Below are positions 20,259-29,912 of a stretch of 64,000 nucleotides of DNA, piece after piece. The translations under genes and the position numbers were made by a program. The DNA comes from Microvirga arabica. Its GTDB lineage: Bacteria; Pseudomonadota; Alphaproteobacteria; Rhizobiales; Beijerinckiaceae. The notes beneath the pieces were generated by a model. That model had not been told where the DNA came from. It ran no database searches and saw only the letters and a program-made list of their open reading frames with translations. Each line of letters starts with the position of its first letter. The stretch's first letter is position 1. The stretch covers positions 32,773-96,772 of the forward strand of contig NZ_JAFBID010000016.1 in NCBI RefSeq assembly GCF_016811235.1, in the 5' to 3' direction.

Positions 20259-21044
20259 TTACTTCGCCGTCCAGCCGCCATCCATCGACAGGTTGGCACC
20301 GGACATCTGGCTGGCTGCATCCGAGCACAGGAACACGGCGAGGCCCGCCACCTGATCGACGGTGACGAACTGCTTGGTGGGCTGAGCCTCCAAGAGCACG
20401 TCGTTGATGACCTGTTCCTTGGTGAGCCCGCGCGCCTTCATGGTGTCAGGAATCTGCCGCTCGACCAACGGTGTCCAAACATAGCCCGGGCTGATGCAGT
20501 TCACGGTGATGCCGTGCGTCGCCACCTCCAGCGCCACCGTCTTCGTGAGGCCCGCGATGCCGTGCTTGGCCGCCACATAGGCCGACTTGAACGGCGAGGC
20601 CACCAGCGAATGAGCCGAGGCCGTGTTGATGATGCGGCCCCATCCGCGCGCCTTCATGCCGGGCACGGCGGCGCGGATGGCGTGGAAGGCCGACGTGAGA
20701 TTGATGGCGATGATCTGGTCCCACTTCTCGACCGGGAAATCCTCCACGGGCGAGACGAACTGGATGCCCGCATTGTTGACGAGGATATCGACACTGCCGA
20801 AGGTGCGCTCACCGAGGCGGACCATCTCTTCGATCTCGTCGGCTTTGAGCATGTTGGCCGGCGAATAGACGGCTTTCACGCCAAACTCGCTCTCGATCCC
20901 GGCGCGGGTCTTTTCGATCTCGGCCTCGTCACCCAGCCCGTTGAGGACGATGTTCGCACCTTCCTTGGCGAGCGCGCGGGCGATGGCCAGGCCGATGCCG
21001 CTGGTCGAGCCGGTGATGACGGCTGCTTTCGATGTCAAGGTCAT
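20259..21044 (-). CDS. bdhA: 3-hydroxybutyrate dehydrogenase (SDR family)
   Basis: NAD-dependent oxidation of 3-hydroxybutyrate to acetoacetate in polyhydroxybutyrate turnover. 261 aa. Rossmann motif TGSTSGIG at residues 11-18, NNAG near 90, catalytic Ser (TASAHSLVAS), Tyr and Lys in YVAAKHG, and the family C-terminus GANLSMDGGWTAK. GGAGA lies 6 nt before the chosen ATG. Other SDR enzymes cannot be fully excluded, but length and the KAVYSPANMLK and ISPGYVWTPLVE segments fit BdhA. Confidence 0.9.
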   Translation of the reverse strand: MTLTSKAAVITGSTSGIGLAIARALAKEGANIVLNGLGDEAEIEKTRAGIESEFGVKAVYSPANMLKADEIEEMVRLGERTFGSVDILVNNAGIQFVSPVEDFPVEKWDQIIAINLTSAFHAIRAAVPGMKARGWGRIINTASAHSLVASPFKSAYVAAKHGIAGLTKTVALEVATHGITVNCISPGYVWTPLVERQIPDTMKARGLTKEQVINDVLLEAQPTKQFVTVDQVAGLAVFLCSDAASQMSGANLSMDGGWTAK

Positions 21045-21088
21045 GGTCTTCTCCGCTTGGGCCTGGGCTCCAGGCATCACATGGCATA

Positions 21089-21187
21089 GCGCATCGTGCG
21101 GAAAAGTGGCCCCGGTTTTCCGCTCTCAACGATGCGCCATTATAAAGAAGTATCGAATTGATCCCAAAAGTGGCGTCCACTTTTGGG
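21089..21187. repeat. Two adjacent palindromic repeat units upstream of pxpB
   Basis: Unit 1 is bounded by GCGCATCGT (21089-21097) and ACGATGCGC (21129-21137), with a GGAAAA/TTTTCC inner pairing. Unit 2 is a perfect 11-bp hairpin CCCAAAAGTGG (21163-21173)/CCACTTTTGGG (21177-21187) with a 3-nt loop. They fill the gap between divergent bdhA and pxpB. Similar mosaic repeats are common in Hyphomicrobiales intergenic DNA (general knowledge, not searched). Confidence 0.65.
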
Positions 21188-21326
21188 TCCGATGCTTTAG
21201 CACAAAGGATGAGTCGGAGGTGAGCCTAGCAAAAGGGAGCATGGGAAGCAGCGCGTGCGCGAGTTCGCCCATGTGCCGGGCGCATGTCCCTTTCTCCTTC
21301 CCTGCCGTTGTCTGACCCGCGCCGAT

Positions 21327-22091
21327 ATGAGATGGATCGGATGCCGTTTCGTCAAACCGAATGGGGGCGTGGTGCCGACACCAAAGATTCTTCCCTGCGG
21401 AGACAGCGCCCTGACGGTCGAGTTCGGGAGCACGATCGACCCTGCCCTCAACGCCATGGTCCTGGCCCTCGACGAGATCGTCCGCACCCGCGCTCCCACC
21501 GGACTGATCGAGACGGTGCCGACCTACCGCTCCCTGACCATCCAGTTCGATCCTGCAGTCACCGACTATGACGCGCTTGTGAGGCTCCTCGACGAGGAGA
21601 CGAAGGATCTTGCGCCTCGGCACAGTGTTGGACGGCGCTGGCGCGTGCCGGTGGTGTATGGCGGCGCATACGGGAGCGACCTGGAGGAGGTCGCGGAGAT
21701 CCATGGCCTCACGCCGAACCAGGTGATCGAGATCCATTCATCGGCCGTCTACCGCATCTACATGATCGGCTTCCTGCCCGGCTTCACCTATCTCGGCGGC
21801 CTCGACAAGAGGATCGCTACGTCCCGGAGAGTTCATCCCCGGGCCAAGATCCCGGCCGGGACGATCATGATCGGCGGCGAGCAGGCCGGCATCGCCCCCA
21901 TGGACATGCCGAGCGGCTGGCACAATCTCGGCCTGACGCCCGTGCGCCCCTACGCACCGGAGCGCGATCCGGTCTTCCTGTTCGCGGCCGGCGACGAGAT
22001 CGTCTTCGAGCCCGTCGATGAATCACGCTGGGAGGCGATGGAGAAGGCCGTCCGCGCCGGCGAGCCGGTGGCCGAGGAGGTTCGCCCATGA
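21327..22091 (+). CDS. pxpB: 5-oxoprolinase subunit PxpB
   Basis: Subunit of the ATP-dependent 5-oxoprolinase PxpABC, which opens pyroglutamate to glutamate. 254 aa from the ATG at 21327; the conserved part starts at ILPCGDSALTVEFG. Family segments include ETVPTYRSLTIQFDP, YMIGFLPGFTYLGGLD, HPRAKIPAGTIMIGGEQAGI and the C-terminal GDEIVFEPVDE. The start is not well fixed: GTG codons just ahead of the conserved block are alternatives. Overlaps pxpC by 4 nt. No pxpA lies beside it. Confidence 0.92.
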   Translation: MRWIGCRFVKPNGGVVPTPKILPCGDSALTVEFGSTIDPALNAMVLALDEIVRTRAPTGLIETVPTYRSLTIQFDPAVTDYDALVRLLDEETKDLAPRHSVGRRWRVPVVYGGAYGSDLEEVAEIHGLTPNQVIEIHSSAVYRIYMIGFLPGFTYLGGLDKRIATSRRVHPRAKIPAGTIMIGGEQAGIAPMDMPSGWHNLGLTPVRPYAPERDPVFLFAAGDEIVFEPVDESRWEAMEKAVRAGEPVAEEVRP

Positions 22092-23113
22092 TCGACCTCG
22101 TGGTGAAATCCTGCGGCCCCATGACGGCCCTGCAGGATCGCGGCCGGATCGGCTATCAGGGCTTCGGCGTCTCGCCCTCCGGCGCCATGGACCGCCGCGC
22201 ATTGGCGATGGCCAACACCCTTGTCGGCAACCCTCCCGACATGGCGGCCATCGAGTTCGTTAATCTCGGCGGTTCCTTCACAGCTGAGGGCGGCGACCTT
22301 CGCCTCGCCGTCGCCGGTGCGGGTGTGTCCGCCAGCATCGACGGAACGCCCGTCCCGCTCCTGACCTCGTTTATGCTGAGGGAGGGCCAAACCTTGGACG
22401 TGGGGCACCCGCGCACCGGCACCTTCGCGTATCTGTCCGTGGCTGGCGGCCTTGCGGTCGAACCGCAGTTGGGAAGCCTGTCGTTTCATCTGCGCTCGCG
22501 CCTCGGGGGCCTGAAAGGGGCACCGCTCAAGGCGGGCAACCACCTGCCCTGCCGGCTGGAGGCTCAAGCGGGCGAGCCCATGCAGCTGACCGTGGATGTC
22601 GTCGAGGAGACCGGCCCTCTCCGCGTCATGCTGGGGCCGCAGGACGATTACTTCACGCCGGAAAGCATTCAGTTGTTTCTGGAAAGTGAGTTCACCATCA
22701 GTCCCCAGGCCGATCGGATGGGCTTTCAGCTCACCGGGCCCAAGCTGGAGCACGCCAAGGGCTTCAACATCGTGTCGGACGGGATCGTCGACGGCCATAT
22801 CCAGGTGCCGGGCAGCGGCCAGCCCATCGTGCTGATGCGCGACCGGCAGACGGCGGGCGGCTATCCGAAGATCGCCACGGTGATCAGCGCCGATCTCGCC
22901 CGGTTCGCGCAGATGCGCTCAGGCACAAAGGTGCGCTTCAGGACCGTGGAGCGGGACGAGGCCGTGGCGGCGGCGCGGCAGCTGAAGGATTGGATCGCGT
23001 CGCTTCCGTCAAAGCTCACACCCGTCCGCTTCGACCTCACCACGGAGCATCTTCTCAGCCGCAATCTCATCGGCGGCACGGTCGACGCGCTCTCCTCTGC
23101 ATCGCACGAATGA
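22088..23113 (+). CDS. pxpC: 5-oxoprolinase subunit PxpC (biotin-dependent carboxyltransferase-like)
   Basis: Partner of PxpB, 341 aa. Starts MIDLVVKSCGPMTALQDRGRIGYQGFGVSPSGAMD, the standard N-terminus of the family, with RVMLGPQDDYF mid-protein and the late block DGIVDGHIQVPGSGQPIVLMRDRQTAGGYPKIATVI. Start overlaps the pxpB stop (ATGA), indicating coupled translation. Its stop lies at the foot of a bidirectional hairpin. Confidence 0.93.
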   Translation: MIDLVVKSCGPMTALQDRGRIGYQGFGVSPSGAMDRRALAMANTLVGNPPDMAAIEFVNLGGSFTAEGGDLRLAVAGAGVSASIDGTPVPLLTSFMLREGQTLDVGHPRTGTFAYLSVAGGLAVEPQLGSLSFHLRSRLGGLKGAPLKAGNHLPCRLEAQAGEPMQLTVDVVEETGPLRVMLGPQDDYFTPESIQLFLESEFTISPQADRMGFQLTGPKLEHAKGFNIVSDGIVDGHIQVPGSGQPIVLMRDRQTAGGYPKIATVISADLARFAQMRSGTKVRFRTVERDEAVAAARQLKDWIASLPSKLTPVRFDLTTEHLLSRNLIGGTVDALSSASHE

Positions 23114-23139
23114 AAAGGGCGCCGGTGCGGCGCCCTTTT
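23113..23139. terminator. Bidirectional terminator between pxpC and glcB
   Basis: Perfect 12-bp stem AAAAGGGCGCCG/CGGCGCCCTTTT with loop GTG, flanked by T-rich sequence on the plus strand and by the A-run that becomes a T-run on the minus strand. It separates two convergent genes and serves both. Confidence 0.9.
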
Positions 23140-23141
23140 CC

Positions 23142-25343
23142 TTATTGTGTTCTGACGCCGCTCTCGTCGATGCGGTCCGGAGCGCCTGCGGCCTTCGCCT
23201 CGCGGCGGCGCTCGTGCAGCACGTACTCGGTGTAGCCGTTGGGCTGTTCCGCGCCTTTGAAGACCAGATCGCAGGCAGCCCGGAAGGCAGGGCCATCGAA
23301 GTTCGGCGCCATCGTCCGATAGAGTGGATCGCCGGCATTCTGCCGGTCCACCACTTCGGCCATGCGGCGCAGGGTCTGCATCACCTGATCCTCACTGACG
23401 ATGCCGTGGCGCAGCCAGTTGGCGAGGTGCTGGCTGGAGATGCGCAGGGTCGCCCGATCTTCCATGAGACCCACATCATGAATGTCCGGCACCTTGGAGC
23501 AGCCGACGCCCTGGTCGATCCAGCGCACCACGTAGCCGAGGATGCCCTGGCAGTTGTTGTCGAGCTCCTGCTGCACGGCATCGGGCGCCCAGTTCGACTG
23601 CGACACCGGAATGGTCAGGATGTCGGAGAGTTTTGCGCGCGAACGCGTCTTCAACTCTTCCTGCCGTGCCGGCACGCTCACCTGATGATAGTGCAGCGCG
23701 TGGAGCGTTGCGGCGGTCGGCGATGGCACCCAGGCGGTGGTGGCGCCGGCCTGCGGGTGGCCGATCTTCTGGGACAGCATGTCGGCCATCTTGTCGGGCG
23801 CGGCCCACATGCCCTTGCCGATCTGCGCCTTGCCCGGCAGGCCGCAGAGCAACCCGACATCCACGTTGTTGTCCTCGTAGGCCTTGATCCACGCGGTCGA
23901 CTTCATGTCGTTCTTGCGGATCATCGGGCCGGCTTCCATGGAGGTGTGGATCTCGTCGCCCGTGCGGTCGAGGAAGCCCGTGTTGATGAACACGATGCGC
24001 TCGGCCGCCGCATGGATGCAGGCCTTGAGGTTGACGGAGGTGCGCCGCTCCTCGTCCATGATGCCCATCTTGAGGGTGTTGCGGGGAAGATCCAGCATGC
24101 TCTCGACGGCGGCGAAAAGATCGTTGGCAAACGCCACCTCGTCCGGCCCGTGCATCTTGGGCTTCACGATATAGACCGAGCCCGCGCGGCTGTTGCGCAG
24201 CGTGCCCGCGCCCTTGAGGTCGTGAATGGCGATGAGCGACGTGATAGCCGCATCGAGGATGGTCTCAGGGATTTCCTCGCCGTTCTCGTCGAGCACCGCA
24301 TCGGTGAACATGTGGTGGCCCACGTTGCGCACCAGCATGAGGCTACGCCCGTGCAGGCGGATCTCGCCGCCATTCACTGACGTGTAAACCCGATCAGGAT
24401 TGAGCCTGCGTTCGACGGTTCGTCCGCCCTTCTCGAAACTCTCGACCAGATCGCCCTTCATCAGCCCGAGCCAGGTGCGGTAGACCTCGACCTTGTCGTC
24501 GGCATCGACCGCCGCCACAGAGTCCTCCAGGTCCATGATGGTGGAGACGGCGGATTCCATCACCACGTCGGCGACACCTGCCGGGTCTTCGGCGCCGATG
24601 GGATGCGAGCGGTCAATCCGGATGTCGAGATGCAGGTTGTTGTGGCGCAGCAGCACGGATGAGGGGCTTGCCGCCTCGCCCTGGTAGCCCACGAACTGGG
24701 CCGGATCGGAAAGCCCCGTCTCGGTGCCGTCTTGAAGCGTGACGATGAGGGCCGTGCCCTGGATGGTGTAGGAGCCAGCATCCCTGTGGCTGCCGCCCGC
24801 CAAGGGCGCCGCCCGGTCGAGCACCTCGCGGGCGCTGGCCACGACCTTGGCGCCGCGGGCCTTGTTGTAGCCGCCCGAGCGGGTGGCGCCGTCATCCTCC
24901 GGGATCGCATCGGTGCCGTAGAGGGCGTCGTAGAGGCTGCCCCAGCGGGCATTGGCGGCGTTCAGCGCATAGCGGGCATTCGAAACCGGCACCACGAGCT
25001 GGGGTCCGGCGATGCGGGCAATCTCGTCGTCCACGTTCTGCGTGCGGACGGCAAAGTCCTCGGGCTCCGGCAGCACGTAGCCGATGTCCCTCAGGAACTG
25101 CTCATAGGCGGCCTGATCGAAGGGCTGACCCTTTCGGGCGCGATGATACTCGTCGATCTGCGCCTGGAGCCTGTCGCGGACCGCGAGCAGCTCGCGGTCT
25201 CGCGGGCCGAACTCCTTCACGAGACCGGCCAGCCCCTTCCAGAAGGCATCCGCCGAGACGCCGGTATAGGCCACCGCCTCCCGCTCGATGAACTCGTGAA
25301 GAACCGGTGCAACCTGGAGGCCGTTCGTCTGGACGCGCGTCAT
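23142..25343 (-). CDS. glcB: Malate synthase G
   Basis: Condenses glyoxylate with acetyl-CoA to malate in the glyoxylate/glycolate pathways. 733 aa, typical of the long G isoform. Segments include [45 protein letters not shown], the catalytic Arg/Asp region [15 protein letters not shown] and [15 protein letters not shown], then [13 protein letters not shown] and the C-terminal catalytic-base region [21 protein letters not shown]. Monocistronic, with no glycolate oxidase genes nearby. Confidence 0.96.
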   Translation of the reverse strand: MTRVQTNGLQVAPVLHEFIEREAVAYTGVSADAFWKGLAGLVKEFGPRDRELLAVRDRLQAQIDEYHRARKGQPFDQAAYEQFLRDIGYVLPEPEDFAVRTQNVDDEIARIAGPQLVVPVSNARYALNAANARWGSLYDALYGTDAIPEDDGATRSGGYNKARGAKVVASAREVLDRAAPLAGGSHRDAGSYTIQGTALIVTLQDGTETGLSDPAQFVGYQGEAASPSSVLLRHNNLHLDIRIDRSHPIGAEDPAGVADVVMESAVSTIMDLEDSVAAVDADDKVEVYRTWLGLMKGDLVESFEKGGRTVERRLNPDRVYTSVNGGEIRLHGRSLMLVRNVGHHMFTDAVLDENGEEIPETILDAAITSLIAIHDLKGAGTLRNSRAGSVYIVKPKMHGPDEVAFANDLFAAVESMLDLPRNTLKMGIMDEERRTSVNLKACIHAAAERIVFINTGFLDRTGDEIHTSMEAGPMIRKNDMKSTAWIKAYEDNNVDVGLLCGLPGKAQIGKGMWAAPDKMADMLSQKIGHPQAGATTAWVPSPTAATLHALHYHQVSVPARQEELKTRSRAKLSDILTIPVSQSNWAPDAVQQELDNNCQGILGYVVRWIDQGVGCSKVPDIHDVGLMEDRATLRISSQHLANWLRHGIVSEDQVMQTLRRMAEVVDRQNAGDPLYRTMAPNFDGPAFRAACDLVFKGAEQPNGYTEYVLHERRREAKAAGAPDRIDESGVRTQ

Positions 25344-25458
25344 CGTTCCCGCTTTCGGTGGATGTGAAGATCCTGCCCTTAGCTTAAGGCGTCGCGACTA
25401 AAAATGAAGATGACAGCCCTTTCCATGAGACAAAGGGCTGATAACGGACGTCGCCAAC

Positions 25459-25487
25459 AAAAAAGCCGCCCTGAGGGGCAGCTTTTT
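25459..25487 (-). terminator. Terminator downstream of tRNA-Ala
   Basis: On the minus strand: AAAAAGC-T-GCCC, loop CTCA, GGGC-G-GCTTTTTT, an A/T-flanked GC stem ending in a T-run. It begins 9 nt after the tRNA CCA end. Confidence 0.8.
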
Positions 25488-25496
25488 GGAAAGATT

Positions 25497-25572
<76 letters not shown>

Positions 25573-25653
25573 ATCCGAGCCGCGGCCTATGGGGCACCGC
25601 GGCGATCTCTGTTCAAATCAGAGGCGTCTCTATAGTCGCCTCCGATCCGAGGT

Positions 25654-26040
25654 TCAAGCCTCTTCGTCGTCCTCCAGATCGCTGTCGATCAGATCGGACA
25701 CGTCGTCGTCACCTTCTTCCTCGTCCTCGAGGAAGGTGTCGTCATCGGCAACGTCGTCGGCCACCTCGATGTCGTCATCGACCGGGATGTCCTTCTCGTT
25801 CTCGTCGGCCTCAACCTCGTCGAGGGAGACCATCTCCGGGCCGGCTGCCTCGAGCTCGGTATCGTCGTCATCGGCCACGGCGGCGGCACGGGCCGCCACG
25901 GGGGCGGCAACGCGGGTCATGGCTGTTGCCTGGAAGACGGTGCCGCATTTCGGGCAGACCGCCGGGTCCTTGTTGAGGTCGTAGAATTTCGCGCCGCAGC
26001 TCATGCACTGGCGCTTCAAGCCGAGTTCCGGTTTGGCCAC
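25654..26040 (-). CDS. TIGR02300 family protein ('FYDLN acid' zinc-ribbon-like)
   Basis: 128 aa with a GTG start (VAKPELGLKRQ); AAGG lies 9 nt upstream. The N-terminal 40 residues carry two CxxC pairs, CMSCGAKFYDLN and CPKCGT, a zinc-ribbon arrangement. The rest is extremely acidic (runs of Asp/Glu, ending DLEDDEEA). The family is restricted to alphaproteobacteria and of unknown function. A longer frame starting at 26109 has unrelated residues before the ribbon and was not used. Confidence 0.88.
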   Translation of the reverse strand: MAKPELGLKRQCMSCGAKFYDLNKDPAVCPKCGTVFQATAMTRVAAPVAARAAAVADDDDTELEAAGPEMVSLDEVEADENEKDIPVDDDIEVADDVADDDTFLEDEEEGDDDVSDLIDSDLEDDEEA

Positions 26041-26206
26041 GGGTGATTGCCTTGGATAAGTGTGAATGGTTGGGAAGGCTCCGTTAGTCGGCAGGGGATG
26101 GCTTGTCAAATAGGAAATTGCTGGGCCGAGGGCCTAGCTTGACCCAGCTTACGCGTGACGGCGGGAAAACCCCGTGTTAGGAGCCCGCCCTGACGAGAAG
26201 GCTTGA

Positions 26207-27571
<1,365 letters not shown>

Positions 27572-27578
27572 GCCGCCC

Positions 27579-28205
27579 ATGATCATTGCCATCGACGGCC
27601 CCGCGGCTTCCGGCAAGGGCACCCTGGGCAAGCGCCTTGCAGAGCATTACGGCTTCGCCCATCTGGACACCGGCCTGCTCTACCGGGCGGTCGCCCGCGT
27701 GCTCATGGACGGGAACGTTCCCCTCACCGACCAGGACGCCGCCACGGCAGTGGCGCAGAGCCTGGACGTCTCGCATCTCGACGACGATTCCCGCCTCAGG
27801 GGCGCTGCCATGGGCGAGGCCGCCTCGGTGGTCTCAGCCTATCAGCCGGTGCGCGACGCCCTGCTGGCCTTCCAGCGCCAGTTCAGCGTGCAGAAACCGG
27901 GCGCGGTGCTCGACGGACGGGACATCGGCACCGTGGTCTGCCCGGATGCGGATGTGAAGCTGTTCATCACCGCGGCTCCCGAGGAGCGGGCGCGGCGGCG
28001 CCATCTGGAGCTTTTGCGACGCGGCGAGCAGGCCGAGTACGAGACGATCCTCGCGGACATCCGCCGCCGGGACGAGCGCGACATGAGCCGCAGCACCGCC
28101 CCGCTCAAGGCCGCCACTGACGCGGTGACCCTCGACACAACCCATCTCGACCCCGACGCCGCCTTCCAGGCAGCCCTCACAATTGTAGAGGCTAAGCATT
28201 CTTAA
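27579..28205 (+). CDS. cmk: Cytidylate kinase
   Basis: Phosphorylates CMP/dCMP. 208 aa. P-loop [17 protein letters not shown] at residues 4-20, substrate region [36 protein letters not shown], and the lid [15 protein letters not shown]. Co-transcribed with aroA. In many alphaproteobacteria rpsA follows; here a hairpin and a DUF1194 gene follow instead. Confidence 0.96.
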   Translation: MIIAIDGPAASGKGTLGKRLAEHYGFAHLDTGLLYRAVARVLMDGNVPLTDQDAATAVAQSLDVSHLDDDSRLRGAAMGEAASVVSAYQPVRDALLAFQRQFSVQKPGAVLDGRDIGTVVCPDADVKLFITAAPEERARRRHLELLRRGEQAEYETILADIRRRDERDMSRSTAPLKAATDAVTLDTTHLDPDAAFQAALTIVEAKHS

Positions 28206-28228
28206 TGCTCCCCTCTGGTCCGGGAGCA
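28206..28228 (+). terminator. Hairpin after cmk
   Basis: TGCTCCC pairs with GGGAGCA across a 9-nt loop directly after the cmk stop. There is only a weak T-rich tail, so this may be a partial terminator for aroA-cmk. Confidence 0.5.
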
Positions 28229-28295
28229 GCCTTGCCTTAGTTCCAGAAGCTGGCACACTTTTCCGACCAATCCGGCTCCCGCACAGGAGATTCCG

Positions 28296-29099
28296 ATGGT
28301 TTGTTCCGGCTTCACCCGCCTTGCCGCAGCCTTCGTCTGCCTGTGGGGGCTTCTTGCCCTCCCTGTTCAGGCCCAGACCGAAACCGAAGTCGATCTCGCC
28401 CTCGTGGTCGCGGTGGATATCTCCTTTTCCATGGATACGGACGAACAAGCCCTGCAGCGGGAAGGCTTCGCCCAGGCCTTCCGCTCCAAGCTCGTCCACG
28501 ATGCGATCCGCGGCGGCATGTTGGGCCGGATCGCTGTGACCTACATGGAATGGGCGGGCTCGCCGGATCAGAAGGTGATCATTCCCTGGACGGTGCTCGA
28601 CAATTCCGAGAGCCTGATGGCCTTCGCCGACAGGATCGCCTCCACGCCCTTGCGGCGGGCGCAACGCACCTCGATCTCCAGCGCCATCGACTTCAGCGTG
28701 AAGCTTCTGGAGGAGAGTGGCCTCAACGCCACCCGGCGCGTGATCGACGTGTCGGGCGACGGGCCCAACAACCAGGGCCGCCTCGTTCTGGAGGCCCGCG
28801 ACGCAGCGCTGGCCAAGGGCATCACCATCAACGGTTTGCCGATCATGCTGCGCCAGCCCGGCTACCTCGACATCCCGGATCTCGACGTCTATTACAAGGA
28901 TTGCGTGATCGGCGGCCAGGGTTCGTTCACCGTTCCGGTGCGGGAGCGCGACCAGTTCATCGAGGCGATCAAAACCAAGATCCTGCTTGAGATTGCCAAC
29001 CTGATGCCCGGACAGCCCCTGATCAGCCGCATCCAGTCCCCTCAGCGCACCAACTGCATGGCCGGTGAAATGCAGTGGCGTGACCGCTGGAGCAACTGA
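28296..29099 (+). CDS. DUF1194 domain-containing protein (von Willebrand A-like, exported)
   Basis: 267 aa with an N-terminal signal peptide (LAAAFVCLWGLLALPVQA, cleavage about residue 28). The mature part begins with a vWA-type strand and MIDAS-like DISFSMDTDEQ (DxSxS), followed by RTSISSAIDFSVKLLEE and VIDVSGDGPNNQG (second MIDAS loop). The family is common in alphaproteobacteria and of unknown role. A clear GGAGATTCCG precedes the ATG. Ends 12 nt before mgsA. Confidence 0.85.
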   Translation: MVCSGFTRLAAAFVCLWGLLALPVQAQTETEVDLALVVAVDISFSMDTDEQALQREGFAQAFRSKLVHDAIRGGMLGRIAVTYMEWAGSPDQKVIIPWTVLDNSESLMAFADRIASTPLRRAQRTSISSAIDFSVKLLEESGLNATRRVIDVSGDGPNNQGRLVLEARDAALAKGITINGLPIMLRQPGYLDIPDLDVYYKDCVIGGQGSFTVPVRERDQFIEAIKTKILLEIANLMPGQPLISRIQSPQRTNCMAGEMQWRDRWSN

Positions 29100-29111
29100 G
29101 CTGTCTCTCCC

Positions 29112-29489
29112 ATGACTCAACTGACCCTGGCGCTCGTGGCCCACGACGCCAAGAAGGATGACATGGCCGCGTTCGTGGCCCTGTACGAGAACGATCTTCG
29201 TCCCTTCACGCTTTTTGCCACCGGCACCACGGGCGCTCGCGTGATGGAGCGTTGCCCTTCGCTCTCCGTCACGCGGCTGAAGAGCGGCCCGCTCGGCGGA
29301 GACCAGCAGATCGGCGCGATGATCGCGGAAGGCAGGATCGACGCCCTGTTCTTCTTCGTCGACCCGCTCTCGCCGCACCCGCATGACGTGGACGTGAAGG
29401 CGCTGATGCGCCTCGCCCTCGTGTACGATATTCCCATGGCGTTGAACCGTGCCACGGCGGGACGGTTGATCGAGTCGTTCAGAGATTAA
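29112..29489 (+). CDS. mgsA: Methylglyoxal synthase
   Basis: Converts dihydroxyacetone phosphate to methylglyoxal and phosphate, a bypass of lower glycolysis. 125 aa, slightly shorter than the 152-aa Escherichia coli enzyme. Motifs: [12 protein letters not shown] (catalytic Asp region), [10 protein letters not shown] (phosphate site), [14 protein letters not shown] (Asp-Gln), [22 protein letters not shown]. Likely co-transcribed with the DUF1194 gene. Confidence 0.94.
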   Translation: MTQLTLALVAHDAKKDDMAAFVALYENDLRPFTLFATGTTGARVMERCPSLSVTRLKSGPLGGDQQIGAMIAEGRIDALFFFVDPLSPHPHDVDVKALMRLALVYDIPMALNRATAGRLIESFRD

Positions 29490-29591
29490 GCCCGGTGCGG
29501 CTTCGCGAAGAACCGGAGTTCTGCATCAGACGATGCTCTCCTTAGAGTGTGCGGATCGGGTGGATCTTTTTGATCAGTTGGAAACGATGAG

Positions 29592-29879
29592 ATGGCCCAA
29601 CCTTCAGAAGAGCGCAAGCGGCAATCGCAGGCCCGCCGGGAGGCGCACGAGAAAGAGCGCCGCGAATATTGGGAAATTTTGATCGAGGGAACACGGGACG
29701 CGCACGAGAAGACGCGGCTGCTGTTCGATCAGCGGCAGGAGAACCTCTACAGGCGGCTTGAAGACCTCGAACTGAACCTGAGAGAGGAAATCCGCGAACA
29801 CGCACGAACCACCCGGATCTGGCTCATACTGCTCAATGTGCTGATCGTAATCCTGATCCTGGTATTCCTTTGGCTCTGA
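29592..29879 (+). CDS. Small tail-anchored membrane protein, hypothetical
   Basis: 95 aa. Residues 1-70 are highly charged and probably a long helix or coiled coil (EERKRQSQARREAHEKERRE; YRRLEDLELNLREEIREHAR). Residues 74-95 form a single C-terminal TM (IWLILLNVLIVILILVFLWL) ending at the stop. Not recognised as a named family. The regular charge pattern and lack of rare codons suggest a real gene. It converges with hrpB. Confidence 0.65.
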   Translation: MAQPSEERKRQSQARREAHEKERREYWEILIEGTRDAHEKTRLLFDQRQENLYRRLEDLELNLREEIREHARTTRIWLILLNVLIVILILVFLWL

Positions 29880-29912
29880 GTGGAAGCCAGAGCCGGGCCC
29901 ACGCATCGGACG

